Origin: SMWC01 sp964466315 | GTDB lineage: Bacteria; Pseudomonadota; Gammaproteobacteria; Steroidobacterales; Rariloculaceae | Length of the DNA: 49,504 bases | Assembly (NCBI GenBank): GCA_964466315.1 | Contig: CAYXNS010000016.1 | Span: forward strand, 1-49,504 | Direction of reading: 5' to 3' | Shown here: positions 17,572-25,162 of the stretch, one piece after another | Position numbering within the stretch: position 1 is the first letter of the stretch | How the letters are laid out: each line of letters starts with the position of its first letter | The notes under the pieces: model-generated | Database searches by the model: none | Seen by the model: the letters and a program-made list of their open reading frames with translations, nothing else | What the model was told of the DNA's origin: nothing | Program-made: the position numbers and the translations under genes

Positions 17572-18960
17572 TTAGGCGCTCTTCGCCGTCTGTTCGCTGC
17601 TCTTTAGAGCTTGCTGCAGGAGGCGCGGAAGACCTTGGAAGTTGCCGTTCGACATCAATACCACCTGATCTCGCGACTCCAACTCGGACAGTAGGGCTTG
17701 GAGGAGTTCATCGACATCCCACGAGACGGTTAGCTTGCTGCCCAACGCGGCCAGAGCAGACTCGGGGTTCCAATTGAGATTGTCGCTCGCCAGGACGAAC
17801 ACGCGATCGGCATCGCCGAAAGCCTTACGCAGCGAGTCGCGGTGCACACCCATGCGCATCGTATTCGACCTGGGTTCTATCACGGCGATGATACGCTGCT
17901 CGGTTTTCTGTGACCTGACCGCCGCGAGCGTGCGTTCGATGGCAGTAGGATGATGCGCAAAGTCATCGTAGAGCGTAACACCTTTGAAGACGCCTCTCTT
18001 GTCGAGCCGCCGCTTGACACCCTTGAACTTGGAGATCGCCTCCAGCGCAACACCGATACCGACGTCCGCATGCACGGCGGCGCTGAGTGCCGCCAGTACG
18101 TTCTCGAGATTGTGACGCCCTAGCAACGCCCAATCCGCCTGTCCGGCTTTTTCGCCACGACGAGACACGCTGAACCGTGACTTCGCACCGATGAGATCGT
18201 AGCTCGCGGACCAGGTCGCAGCGGTATCGTCCGAGCTGAAGGTTTCGACCGGAGTCCAGGCTCCTCTCGCAAGGAGGTCATCGATATTCGGGTCCTGGCC
18301 ATTCATCGTGATCAATCCACAACTCGGAACGGTTCGGACGAGCTGATGAAATTGCCAGAGAATCGAATCGAGGTCAGGGTAGATATCAGCGTGATCGTAT
18401 TCGATGTTAGTAATCACCAGTGTGCGTGGACGATAGTGGACGAACTTCGCCCGCTTATCGAAAAACGCGGTGTCGTATTCGTCCGCCTCCACGACGAAGT
18501 ATTTCGAACGGCCAAGACGTGCGGAGATATTGAAGTTCACCGGCACGCCGCCGATTAAAAACCCGGGTGACAACCCGGCGTAGTCGAGTATCCACGCCAG
18601 CATGCTGGCCGTGGTGGTCTTACCATGGGTGCCGGCAACGGCGAGTACCCACTTGTCGGTCAATACATTGTTTGCCAGCCATTCCGGCCCCGAGTAATAC
18701 GGCAGGCCTGCGTCCAGCAGCGTCTCGATAGCTGTATTCCCGCGACTGAGCACGTTACCAACGATCACGCAGTCCAGATCGTCATCGAACTGACGATCGT
18801 CATAGCCTTCGTAGAGACGAATACCCAGTTTGCGAAGCTGAGTACTCATCGGCGGGTAGACATTCTCGTCGGAGCCGGATACTTGATGCCCGGCGGCTTT
18901 CGCCAGTGCAGCGACGCCGCCCATGAACGTGCCACAGATTCCGAGAATATGAACGCGCAT
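17572..18960 (-). CDS. mpl: UDP-N-acetylmuramate:L-Ala-gamma-D-Glu-meso-DAP ligase Mpl
   Basis: Peptidoglycan recycling enzyme that attaches recovered murein tripeptide to UDP-MurNAc. The 462-residue product has the Mur ligase N domain starting HILGICGTFMGGVAALAKAAGHQVSGSD, the ATP loop VAGTHGKTTTASML (about residue 110), the central EADEYDTAFFDKR typical of Mpl, and the C-terminal domain with YDDFAHHPTAIERTL. Length fits Mpl (about 455). ATG at 18960 overlaps the previous gene's stop by one base. Rubredoxin follows. Confidence 0.97.
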   Translation of the reverse strand: MRVHILGICGTFMGGVAALAKAAGHQVSGSDENVYPPMSTQLRKLGIRLYEGYDDRQFDDDLDCVIVGNVLSRGNTAIETLLDAGLPYYSGPEWLANNVLTDKWVLAVAGTHGKTTTASMLAWILDYAGLSPGFLIGGVPVNFNISARLGRSKYFVVEADEYDTAFFDKRAKFVHYRPRTLVITNIEYDHADIYPDLDSILWQFHQLVRTVPSCGLITMNGQDPNIDDLLARGAWTPVETFSSDDTAATWSASYDLIGAKSRFSVSRRGEKAGQADWALLGRHNLENVLAALSAAVHADVGIGVALEAISKFKGVKRRLDKRGVFKGVTLYDDFAHHPTAIERTLAAVRSQKTEQRIIAVIEPRSNTMRMGVHRDSLRKAFGDADRVFVLASDNLNWNPESALAALGSKLTVSWDVDELLQALLSELESRDQVVLMSNGNFQGLPRLLQQALKSSEQTAKSA

Positions 18961-19517
18961 CAGCTAGTCACCGGAAATAGGAGTCCGCCGAGGGTGAACG
19001 AACCGAACGTGTACACTAGCACGATCAATACACCCGCGACATATGGCAGCTGCAGTGCTCGCGACAGCACGAAACCTGCGATATCTATCGACCAAAGGAT
19101 CAATAGAAAGAACAACCAAGTGCCCACATTAGGTGCTTCAACTTCACCGTTCTCGAACCCGACAAGCATCAAAGCGGGAATGCCGATGAGCGTCGGCAGC
19201 ATCTCGGCGCCAAGTAGAGCGCATATGGTCTGCAAGAATCGAGTCGATCGCCGAAAGCCGGCCAGCAGCAGCCAAACGAAACCAACATAGAGCGCGAGAT
19301 CGAAGATGACCATACTCGCCGCGCGAGAGAGAGACTGCACAATCTGGGTAGCGGCAACGTTCGCCGCGAAGAAAAATACCAATAAGAGGCCGAATAGAAA
19401 TCCGGATGTGGGCAAATCCTCTGGACCGCGACGGTGCAGAGCTATGTCAACGAATACCAATCCGAGTCGCCACAAACCGGTCGTTGCTCCCGAGACCGCC
19501 GTCTCTACAAGAGACAA
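18960..19517 (-). CDS. Hypothetical multi-pass inner-membrane protein
   Basis: I do not recognise the family. The 185-residue product has about five hydrophobic segments: residues about 38-60, 70-92, 97-120, 131-150 and 157-180, with short hydrophilic loops. A Yip1-like small membrane domain is one possibility, without strong support. The start is TTG at 19517; no ATG or GTG lies near it that would keep the N-terminal region. The stop overlaps mpl by one base, so it is probably co-transcribed with mpl and rubA. It is divergent from rnd, with 45 nt between. Confidence 0.7.
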   Translation of the reverse strand: MSLVETAVSGATTGLWRLGLVFVDIALHRRGPEDLPTSGFLFGLLLVFFFAANVAATQIVQSLSRAASMVIFDLALYVGFVWLLLAGFRRSTRFLQTICALLGAEMLPTLIGIPALMLVGFENGEVEAPNVGTWLFFLLILWSIDIAGFVLSRALQLPYVAGVLIVLVYTFGSFTLGGLLFPVTS

Positions 19518-19562
19518 GAAGATTGACGATAATAGCCTACGGGCAGGCTGCAGATAAGACGG

Positions 19563-20663
19563 ATGACGAGCACGGGCCTTTTCATCGATTCCGATACAAA
19601 GCTGAAAGAGTTACTAGCGAGTATCGCCACTGAACCGCGGTTGGCAGTCGACACGGAGTTCGTCCGAGAGAAGACCTATTATCCGAGACTTTGTCTCATA
19701 CAGGTTGCCACGCCTGAAGTTACGGCTTGCATCGATTGCATCGCCACGATCGATCTAGCGCCGTTTTTCGACCGGCTGTTCGAGAACGGTCGTGCATGGG
19801 TACTGCATAGTGCGAGGCAGGACCTCGAAGTCCTGTACCAGCAGGACGAGCGAACGCCCCAGGAACTCATCGATACACAAACCGCGGCGGCGCTACTGGG
19901 TCACGCGCCGCAGATCGGGCTTCAGGCCTTGCTGGCGAGCGAACTCGGCATCCAGTTGGACAAGGAGCATACACGTACGGACTGGAGCCGTCGACCGCTG
20001 CCCGACGCCGCAGTGCGGTACGCGCTCGATGACGTTCACTATTTGTTGCCGCTGTGGCAGAAACTCGAGCAGCAACTCAACGTTCTGCAACGCGGCACCT
20101 GGTTCAAGTCGGATTGTGTAACAGCGCTTGCCGTCCCACCCATAACTCCGCCGGAGGCATTGTGGGCTCGACTCCGTGGGCTGCGTTCGATGCAACCACA
20201 ACAGCAATGTGCCGCGCTGGCATTGGTTGGGTGGCGTGAACGGTACGCTCAAGCTCTCGACCGGCCACGACGCTGGATAATGAGCGATGAGTTACTTCTG
20301 CGCATCGCAAGAACCGAGCCGGACAGCGTGGCGTCATTGAAGTCCGTGCCCGAGATACCGGAACGCCTCGCCGACCGCGCCGGTATCGAGATAATCTCAG
20401 AGCTAAGATCCTGCGACGGCGCGAGTCAGCGCTCACTCCTCGATACCCATCTGATGACAGATCGCCCGGACAAGTCCGCGTTGCAGAGCCTCCAGGAGCG
20501 AGTTCAACGTCGTGCGGAGGAATTGGGGATTCAGACCGAAGTCCTGGCGACGCGTAAGGAAATGAGCGAACTCCTGGTTGGCCGGCCGTCGGAACGTATC
20601 GACGGCGGTTGGCGTCACTCGGAACTTCAGAATCTACTCGCCAACTCCCAGCACATCGAGTAA
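19563..20663 (+). CDS. rnd: Ribonuclease D
   Basis: 3'-5' exoribonuclease acting in tRNA 3' maturation. The 366-residue product has the DEDDy exonuclease domain: Exo I AVDTEFVREKTYYPRL (residues about 29-44), Exo II around VLHSARQDLEVL and Exo III as RYALDDVHYLLPLW. It is followed by HRDC-type helical regions (about 205-290). ATG at 19563. Its 3' end overlaps convergent adk by 30 nt, so the last ten codons of rnd are antisense to the end of adk. Confidence 0.95.
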   Translation: MTSTGLFIDSDTKLKELLASIATEPRLAVDTEFVREKTYYPRLCLIQVATPEVTACIDCIATIDLAPFFDRLFENGRAWVLHSARQDLEVLYQQDERTPQELIDTQTAAALLGHAPQIGLQALLASELGIQLDKEHTRTDWSRRPLPDAAVRYALDDVHYLLPLWQKLEQQLNVLQRGTWFKSDCVTALAVPPITPPEALWARLRGLRSMQPQQQCAALALVGWRERYAQALDRPRRWIMSDELLLRIARTEPDSVASLKSVPEIPERLADRAGIEIISELRSCDGASQRSLLDTHLMTDRPDKSALQSLQERVQRRAEELGIQTEVLATRKEMSELLVGRPSERIDGGWRHSELQNLLANSQHIE

Positions 20664-21284
20664 ACGCGCATAGACTTCGGCGAGCGTGCCCTCTGCCTGC
20701 ACGGTGCGCAAGATTCCGGCCTCGCGGTAGTAATCAATCAAGGGCGCCGTCTCACGCTCGTAGACCTCGAGGCGATTGCCGATCGTCGCTTTGCTATCAT
20801 CGGCCCGCTGCAACAGTTCGCCACCGGCCGCAATGCACTCGTCCAGTTCCGCCTGCGGCGAGAAATACACGTTCAACAGCTTGCCGGTCGTCGAGCATGT
20901 GCGTCGCCCGGTCAGCCGCTTCATCAACATCTCGAAACTGACATCCATGAGTACGGCGCAGTCGAGTTGCTTTCCGAGCGTCGAGAGCACCGCCTCCAGG
21001 TCTCGCGCCTGCGACCGATTTCGTGGGAACCCATCTAGAATGAACCCTGGATCCGCATCATCGTCGGCGAGCCTATCCCTGACGAGCTCCAAGACGAGGT
21101 CGTCCGAAACGAGATCACCCGCATCCATGATCGCCTTCGCCTTGAGCCCGAGTTCGGTACCCTTCGCGACCGCGGCACGAAGTAGATCGCCCGTAGAGAC
21201 CTGTGGCCAGCGGTAGTCTCTCTGCAGCTGCTGGGCCTGAGTGCCTTTGCCGGAACCGGGAGCTCCTAGCAATACCGTTCGCAT
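20634..21284 (-). CDS. adk: Adenylate kinase with altered lid
   Basis: Interconverts 2 ADP with ATP and AMP. The 216-residue product has the P-loop GAPGSGKGTQA (7-17), the AMP-binding STGDLLR and the FILDGFPRNRSQA block. The lid reads GRRTCSTTGK to DECIAAGGELLQRADD. Its spacing is C-x2-T-x16-C-x2-A, identical to the C-x2-C-x16-C-x2-C/D zinc lid, but two ligands are replaced. It is also unlike the H/S/D/T lid of E. coli. The catalytic Arg residues (GRR, RLTGRR, QRADD region) remain, so I expect it to be active. ATG start; divergent from pfp, convergent with rnd. Confidence 0.97.
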   Translation of the reverse strand: MRTVLLGAPGSGKGTQAQQLQRDYRWPQVSTGDLLRAAVAKGTELGLKAKAIMDAGDLVSDDLVLELVRDRLADDDADPGFILDGFPRNRSQARDLEAVLSTLGKQLDCAVLMDVSFEMLMKRLTGRRTCSTTGKLLNVYFSPQAELDECIAAGGELLQRADDSKATIGNRLEVYERETAPLIDYYREAGILRTVQAEGTLAEVYARLLDVLGVGE

Positions 21285-21327
21285 GGCGGTTCTCCACAGA
21301 CTCGTGTTCTACCGATACGGGACGCGT

Positions 21328-21356
21328 AAACTATCCCGGACCTCGCTTGTCGTCAA
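21328..21356 (-). promoter_or_regulatory. Possible sigma-70 promoter for adk
   Basis: On the minus strand TTGACG (21356-21351) is followed after 17 nt by TAGTTT (21333-21328). The -35 matches consensus at five of six positions; the -10 is weaker (three of six). Position, 44 nt upstream of the adk start, is suitable. No other good candidate for adk is seen. Confidence 0.45.
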
Positions 21357-21422
21357 TCCAACCGATCTCTTTGCTATCCTCTTTGGATAATGCGTCGAGA
21401 AAAATCATTCAGCGGAGGACTC

Positions 21423-22685
21423 GTGAAGCAAAACGCATTCTATGCCCAATCCGGTGGCGTGACCGCCGTTATCAACGCCACAGCGTGTGGCGTATTGGAA
21501 ACTGCGAGAAAACATAAGAACAAGATCGGTAAGGTCTACGCCGGGCGCAATGGAATTATCGGTGCACTGACGGAGGACATGTTCGATACGAGCAAGGAAT
21601 CGGCCCAGACGATCGCCGCGCTGCGCTACACGCCGGGAGGGGCTTTCGGGTCCGCGCGCTACAAGTTGAGAGGGCTGGATGAGAATCGAGCCGAGTACGA
21701 ACGGCTCATCGAAGTCTTCAAGGCGCACGACATCGGCTACTTTTTCTATAACGGCGGCGGCGACTCGATGGACACGGCCCACAAAGTCTCCCAGATCGGC
21801 CGGAAACTTAAGTTTCCCGTCACCTGTGTCGGTATCCCGAAAACCGTGGATAACGATCTGCCCGTCACGGATGTCTGCCCGGGCTTCGGCTCGGTCGCGA
21901 AATACGTAGCCGTGTCGACGCAAGAAGCAGCATTGGATGTCGCGTCGATGGCGAAGACATCGACCAAGGTATTCATTCTCGAGGTCATGGGACGGCACGC
22001 GGGCTGGATTGCCGCTGCAGCTGCACTAGCGGGACAGACGGCGGCGGACGCTCCACATATCATTCTCTTCCCGGAAGTACCGTTCGATAAACATCGCTTC
22101 CTTCAACGCGTGAAAGAATGTGTGAATCGTTACGACTACTGCGTCGTGGTCGTGTCCGAGGGTGCGCGCTATAAGAACGGCCGCTTCCTCGCGGATGCGG
22201 GCACTCGCGACGCGTTCGGTCATGCTCAGCTCGGCGGCGTCGCGCCAGCGATCGCGACGATCGTCAGAGACAACCTGGGTTATAAATACCACTATGCGAT
22301 CGCTGACTATCTGCAGCGCTCCGCGCGACACATCGCATCGAAGGTCGATGTGGCGCAAGCCTATGCGGTCGGCAAGAAGGCCGTCGAACTCGCACTCGCC
22401 GGGAACAACGCCGTTATGCCAATTATCGTGCGTACGTCCGAGAACCCGTATCGCTGGACTATCGGCCAGGTTGCACTGAGCCGGGTCGCCAATCGAGAAA
22501 GGATGATGCCGAAAGGGTTTATCAGCCGCGACGGCTTTAGCGTGACTCCCGCGTGTCGACGCTACCTGGAGCCCCTAGTGCGTGGCGAAGACTATCCGCC
22601 TTACCAAAACGGGCTACCGCGTCACGCAAAGCTACGGGATGTCCCCGTCACACCAAGGCTCGGCAAAAAGTTTGTGTTAAAATAG
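21423..22685 (+). CDS. pfp: Pyrophosphate-dependent 6-phosphofructokinase
   Basis: Reversible phosphorylation of fructose 6-phosphate with PPi instead of ATP. The N-terminus KQNAFYAQSGGVTAVINA and the motifs YNGGGDSMDT and GIPKTVDNDLPVTD are typical of the PPi type. The Asp of GGD-type loop II and the Lys of PKTVDND favour PPi over ATP. EVMGRHAGWIAAA and the C-terminal domain are intact. I chose GTG 21423 with GGAGG just upstream (21414-21418), giving 420 aa that begin exactly at the family N-terminus; an ATG at 21390 adds 11 unlikely residues. The next gene on the same strand encodes a membrane pyrophosphatase, fitting PPi-linked glycolysis. Confidence 0.95.
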   Translation: MKQNAFYAQSGGVTAVINATACGVLETARKHKNKIGKVYAGRNGIIGALTEDMFDTSKESAQTIAALRYTPGGAFGSARYKLRGLDENRAEYERLIEVFKAHDIGYFFYNGGGDSMDTAHKVSQIGRKLKFPVTCVGIPKTVDNDLPVTDVCPGFGSVAKYVAVSTQEAALDVASMAKTSTKVFILEVMGRHAGWIAAAAALAGQTAADAPHIILFPEVPFDKHRFLQRVKECVNRYDYCVVVVSEGARYKNGRFLADAGTRDAFGHAQLGGVAPAIATIVRDNLGYKYHYAIADYLQRSARHIASKVDVAQAYAVGKKAVELALAGNNAVMPIIVRTSENPYRWTIGQVALSRVANRERMMPKGFISRDGFSVTPACRRYLEPLVRGEDYPPYQNGLPRHAKLRDVPVTPRLGKKFVLK

Positions 22686-22899
22686 TGTGTCTTTTGCGCC
22701 TGGGTTTTGGCCGCAGAGACAACAGTTTCGGTTTCGAATTAGACACTTACGCTCGAAGGCCACTTCCGATCGTGTGATACGGATAACTACGTCAGATCCG
22801 GTCATGCGCGGAGTAACGATCCCCGCCATCTCAGGATTCGACGACCCAATATTGCGGGTTCCGGAGTGCTGGTGGCCGGATGAATAGGGAGAAGAAGGA

Positions 22900-24912
22900 A
22901 TGAATCCAACTATCGCTTTGTGCCTCTGCTTGGGGGCTTCGGTACTCGCTCTGCTCTACGGCCTGATATCCGTGAGCTGGATCCTCGGGCGATCGGCTGG
23001 AACCGAGCGAATGCAGGAGATCGCTGCCGCCGTGCAGGAGGGTGCAAAGGCCTACATGGACCGGCAGTATCTCACGATCAGCGTCGTCGGCATCATGTTA
23101 TTTTTCGTACTCGGTTTCGCGCTGAATTGGTCGACGGCAATCGGCTTCGCGATCGGCGCCATATTCTCCGGACTGGCAGGCTATATCGGTATGTTCGTCT
23201 CGGTCCGTGCAAATGTGCGAACCGCTCAGGCAGCGACGGAAGGCATCAATCCGGCGCTGCAGATCGCCTTCCGCGGCGGCGCAATCACGGGGATGCTAGT
23301 CGTGGGCCTGGGGCTCTTAGGGGTAGCAGGCTATTACAGCATTCTCCAGGCAATGGGCATGGAAGAAGAGGCTGTGCTCAAGGCACTCGTCGGTCTCGCG
23401 TTCGGCGGCTCGCTGATCTCTATCTTCGCGCGACTCGGCGGAGGCATCTTTACCAAGGGCGCAGACGTCGGCGCCGATCTCGTCGGCAAGGTGGAGGCTG
23501 GAATTCCCGAAGACGACCCGCGCAATCCGGCCGTCATCGCTGACAACGTCGGTGACAACGTCGGTGACTGCGCTGGCATGGCCGCCGATCTTTTTGAGAC
23601 TTACGCCGTCACGCTCATCGCAACCATGCTCCTCGGTGGTCTCACCATCGCCGAGATCGGCCCGAATGCCGTGCTTTATCCGATGGTGCTCGGTGCCGTC
23701 TCGATCCTCGCCTCCATCGTCGGAACGTTTTTCGTCAGCACGAGCAGCGGCAAGATCATGGGTGCCTTGTACAAAGGTGTCATCGTCTCCGGCGTGCTCG
23801 CGGCCTTCGCTTTCTATCCGGTGACGACGGCACTGATGGGTGAAGACTCCCTGAATCTCTATTTGGCCGCGCTTATCGGTCTCGTACTGACCGCAGCGAT
23901 GGTCGTCATCACGGAGTACTACACGAGCACCGAGTACGCTCCCGTGAAGAAGATTGCCGGCGCCTCGACGACGGGTCACGCGACGAACATCATCGCGGGA
24001 CTGGGTGTCGCAATGAAATCGACGGCGCTGCCCGTGATCGTTGTCTGCGCGTCTATCTGGGGCGCTTATCAACTCGCCGAACTCTATGGGCTCGCCATCG
24101 CTGCAACGAGCATGCTATCCATGACCGGCATGATCGTCGCGCTCGACGCTTACGGTCCAATCACGGACAACGCGGGCGGTATCGCCGAAATGGCGGAGTT
24201 GCCGTCGGAGGTGCGCAACGTAACGGATGCGTTGGATGCGGTCGGAAATACAACTAAGGCGGTGACAAAGGGCTACGCCATCGGCTCGGCGGGTCTCGCG
24301 GCACTCGTCCTGTTCGCCGATTACACGCACAGTCTGGAAGAGAGCGGCTTAGGCGTCTTGAGCTTCGACCTCTCCGATCCTCAGGTCATCATCGGCCTGT
24401 TTATAGGCGGTCTCATGCCCTATCTGTTCGGTGCGATGGCGATGGAAGCGGTCGGTCGTGCTGCAGGTTCTGTCGTGGAGGAAGTTCGCCGGCAGTTCCG
24501 GGAGATATCCGGAATCATGGAGGGTACTACGCGGCCCGACTATTCGACCGCCGTCGACTTGCTGACCAAATCCGCGATCAAGGAGATGGTCATCCCGTCA
24601 CTGCTACCGATCCTCGTGCCCCTCCTGGTCGGCATGGTTTTGGGACCGCGGGCATTGGGTGGGCTGCTGGTCGGCACAATCGTCACCGGTCTCTTCGTCG
24701 CAATCTCAATGACGACCGGCGGCGGCGCGTGGGATAACGCCAAGAAGTATATCGAGGACGGCAACCTTGGTGGGAAGGGGTCTGACGCTCACAAGGCCGC
24801 CGTCACCGGGGACACTGTCGGCGATCCGTACAAGGATACGGCAGGCCCGGCTATCAACCCGCTGATCAAGATCATCAATATCGTGGCACTACTGGCGGTG
24901 CCGCTCCTCTAG
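22900..24912 (+). CDS. hppA: Membrane-bound proton-pumping pyrophosphatase
   Basis: Couples PPi hydrolysis (or synthesis) to H+ translocation across the membrane. The 670-residue product has about 16 hydrophobic segments and the PPi-site motifs DVGADLVGKVEAGIPEDDPRN, ADNVGDNVGDCAGMAADLFE and a C-terminal GDTVGDPYKDTAGPAINPL. The determinant region reads GNTTKAVTKG: Lys at the site that is Ala in K+-dependent enzymes, with Thr three residues later, indicating the K+-independent H+-pumping subclass. AGAAGGA lies just before the ATG. It is 214 nt downstream of pfp; I saw no terminator between them. Confidence 0.97.
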   Translation: MNPTIALCLCLGASVLALLYGLISVSWILGRSAGTERMQEIAAAVQEGAKAYMDRQYLTISVVGIMLFFVLGFALNWSTAIGFAIGAIFSGLAGYIGMFVSVRANVRTAQAATEGINPALQIAFRGGAITGMLVVGLGLLGVAGYYSILQAMGMEEEAVLKALVGLAFGGSLISIFARLGGGIFTKGADVGADLVGKVEAGIPEDDPRNPAVIADNVGDNVGDCAGMAADLFETYAVTLIATMLLGGLTIAEIGPNAVLYPMVLGAVSILASIVGTFFVSTSSGKIMGALYKGVIVSGVLAAFAFYPVTTALMGEDSLNLYLAALIGLVLTAAMVVITEYYTSTEYAPVKKIAGASTTGHATNIIAGLGVAMKSTALPVIVVCASIWGAYQLAELYGLAIAATSMLSMTGMIVALDAYGPITDNAGGIAEMAELPSEVRNVTDALDAVGNTTKAVTKGYAIGSAGLAALVLFADYTHSLEESGLGVLSFDLSDPQVIIGLFIGGLMPYLFGAMAMEAVGRAAGSVVEEVRRQFREISGIMEGTTRPDYSTAVDLLTKSAIKEMVIPSLLPILVPLLVGMVLGPRALGGLLVGTIVTGLFVAISMTTGGGAWDNAKKYIEDGNLGGKGSDAHKAAVTGDTVGDPYKDTAGPAINPLIKIINIVALLAVPLL

Positions 24913-25162
24913 GAGCGCCCGCGCGGCTGCCCGGGCACGCTGATCGGAGGGTCTGGGAACAACACCCTCGCCGCGATCGCCGCTTAGCGCAACCGCAACA
25001 GGCGGTCGCGATGGTCAGGTCTCCCCTGTGCCTTACCCACCACCCTCTTTATTGAGTTCACTGCCAGAGGTCTTCGGGTCGACACGAGTCATCACACCCG
25101 CCGATGTCGGTCACCAGGGCATCAGGAGCGGCTGTGCGCTCAAGCGTCCCGTAAGAGCGCCG

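Noticed and set aside
22686..22899. Gene in the pfp-hppA gap (66-codon frame)
   Set aside because: No start context and no recognisable protein; treated as leader or spacer.
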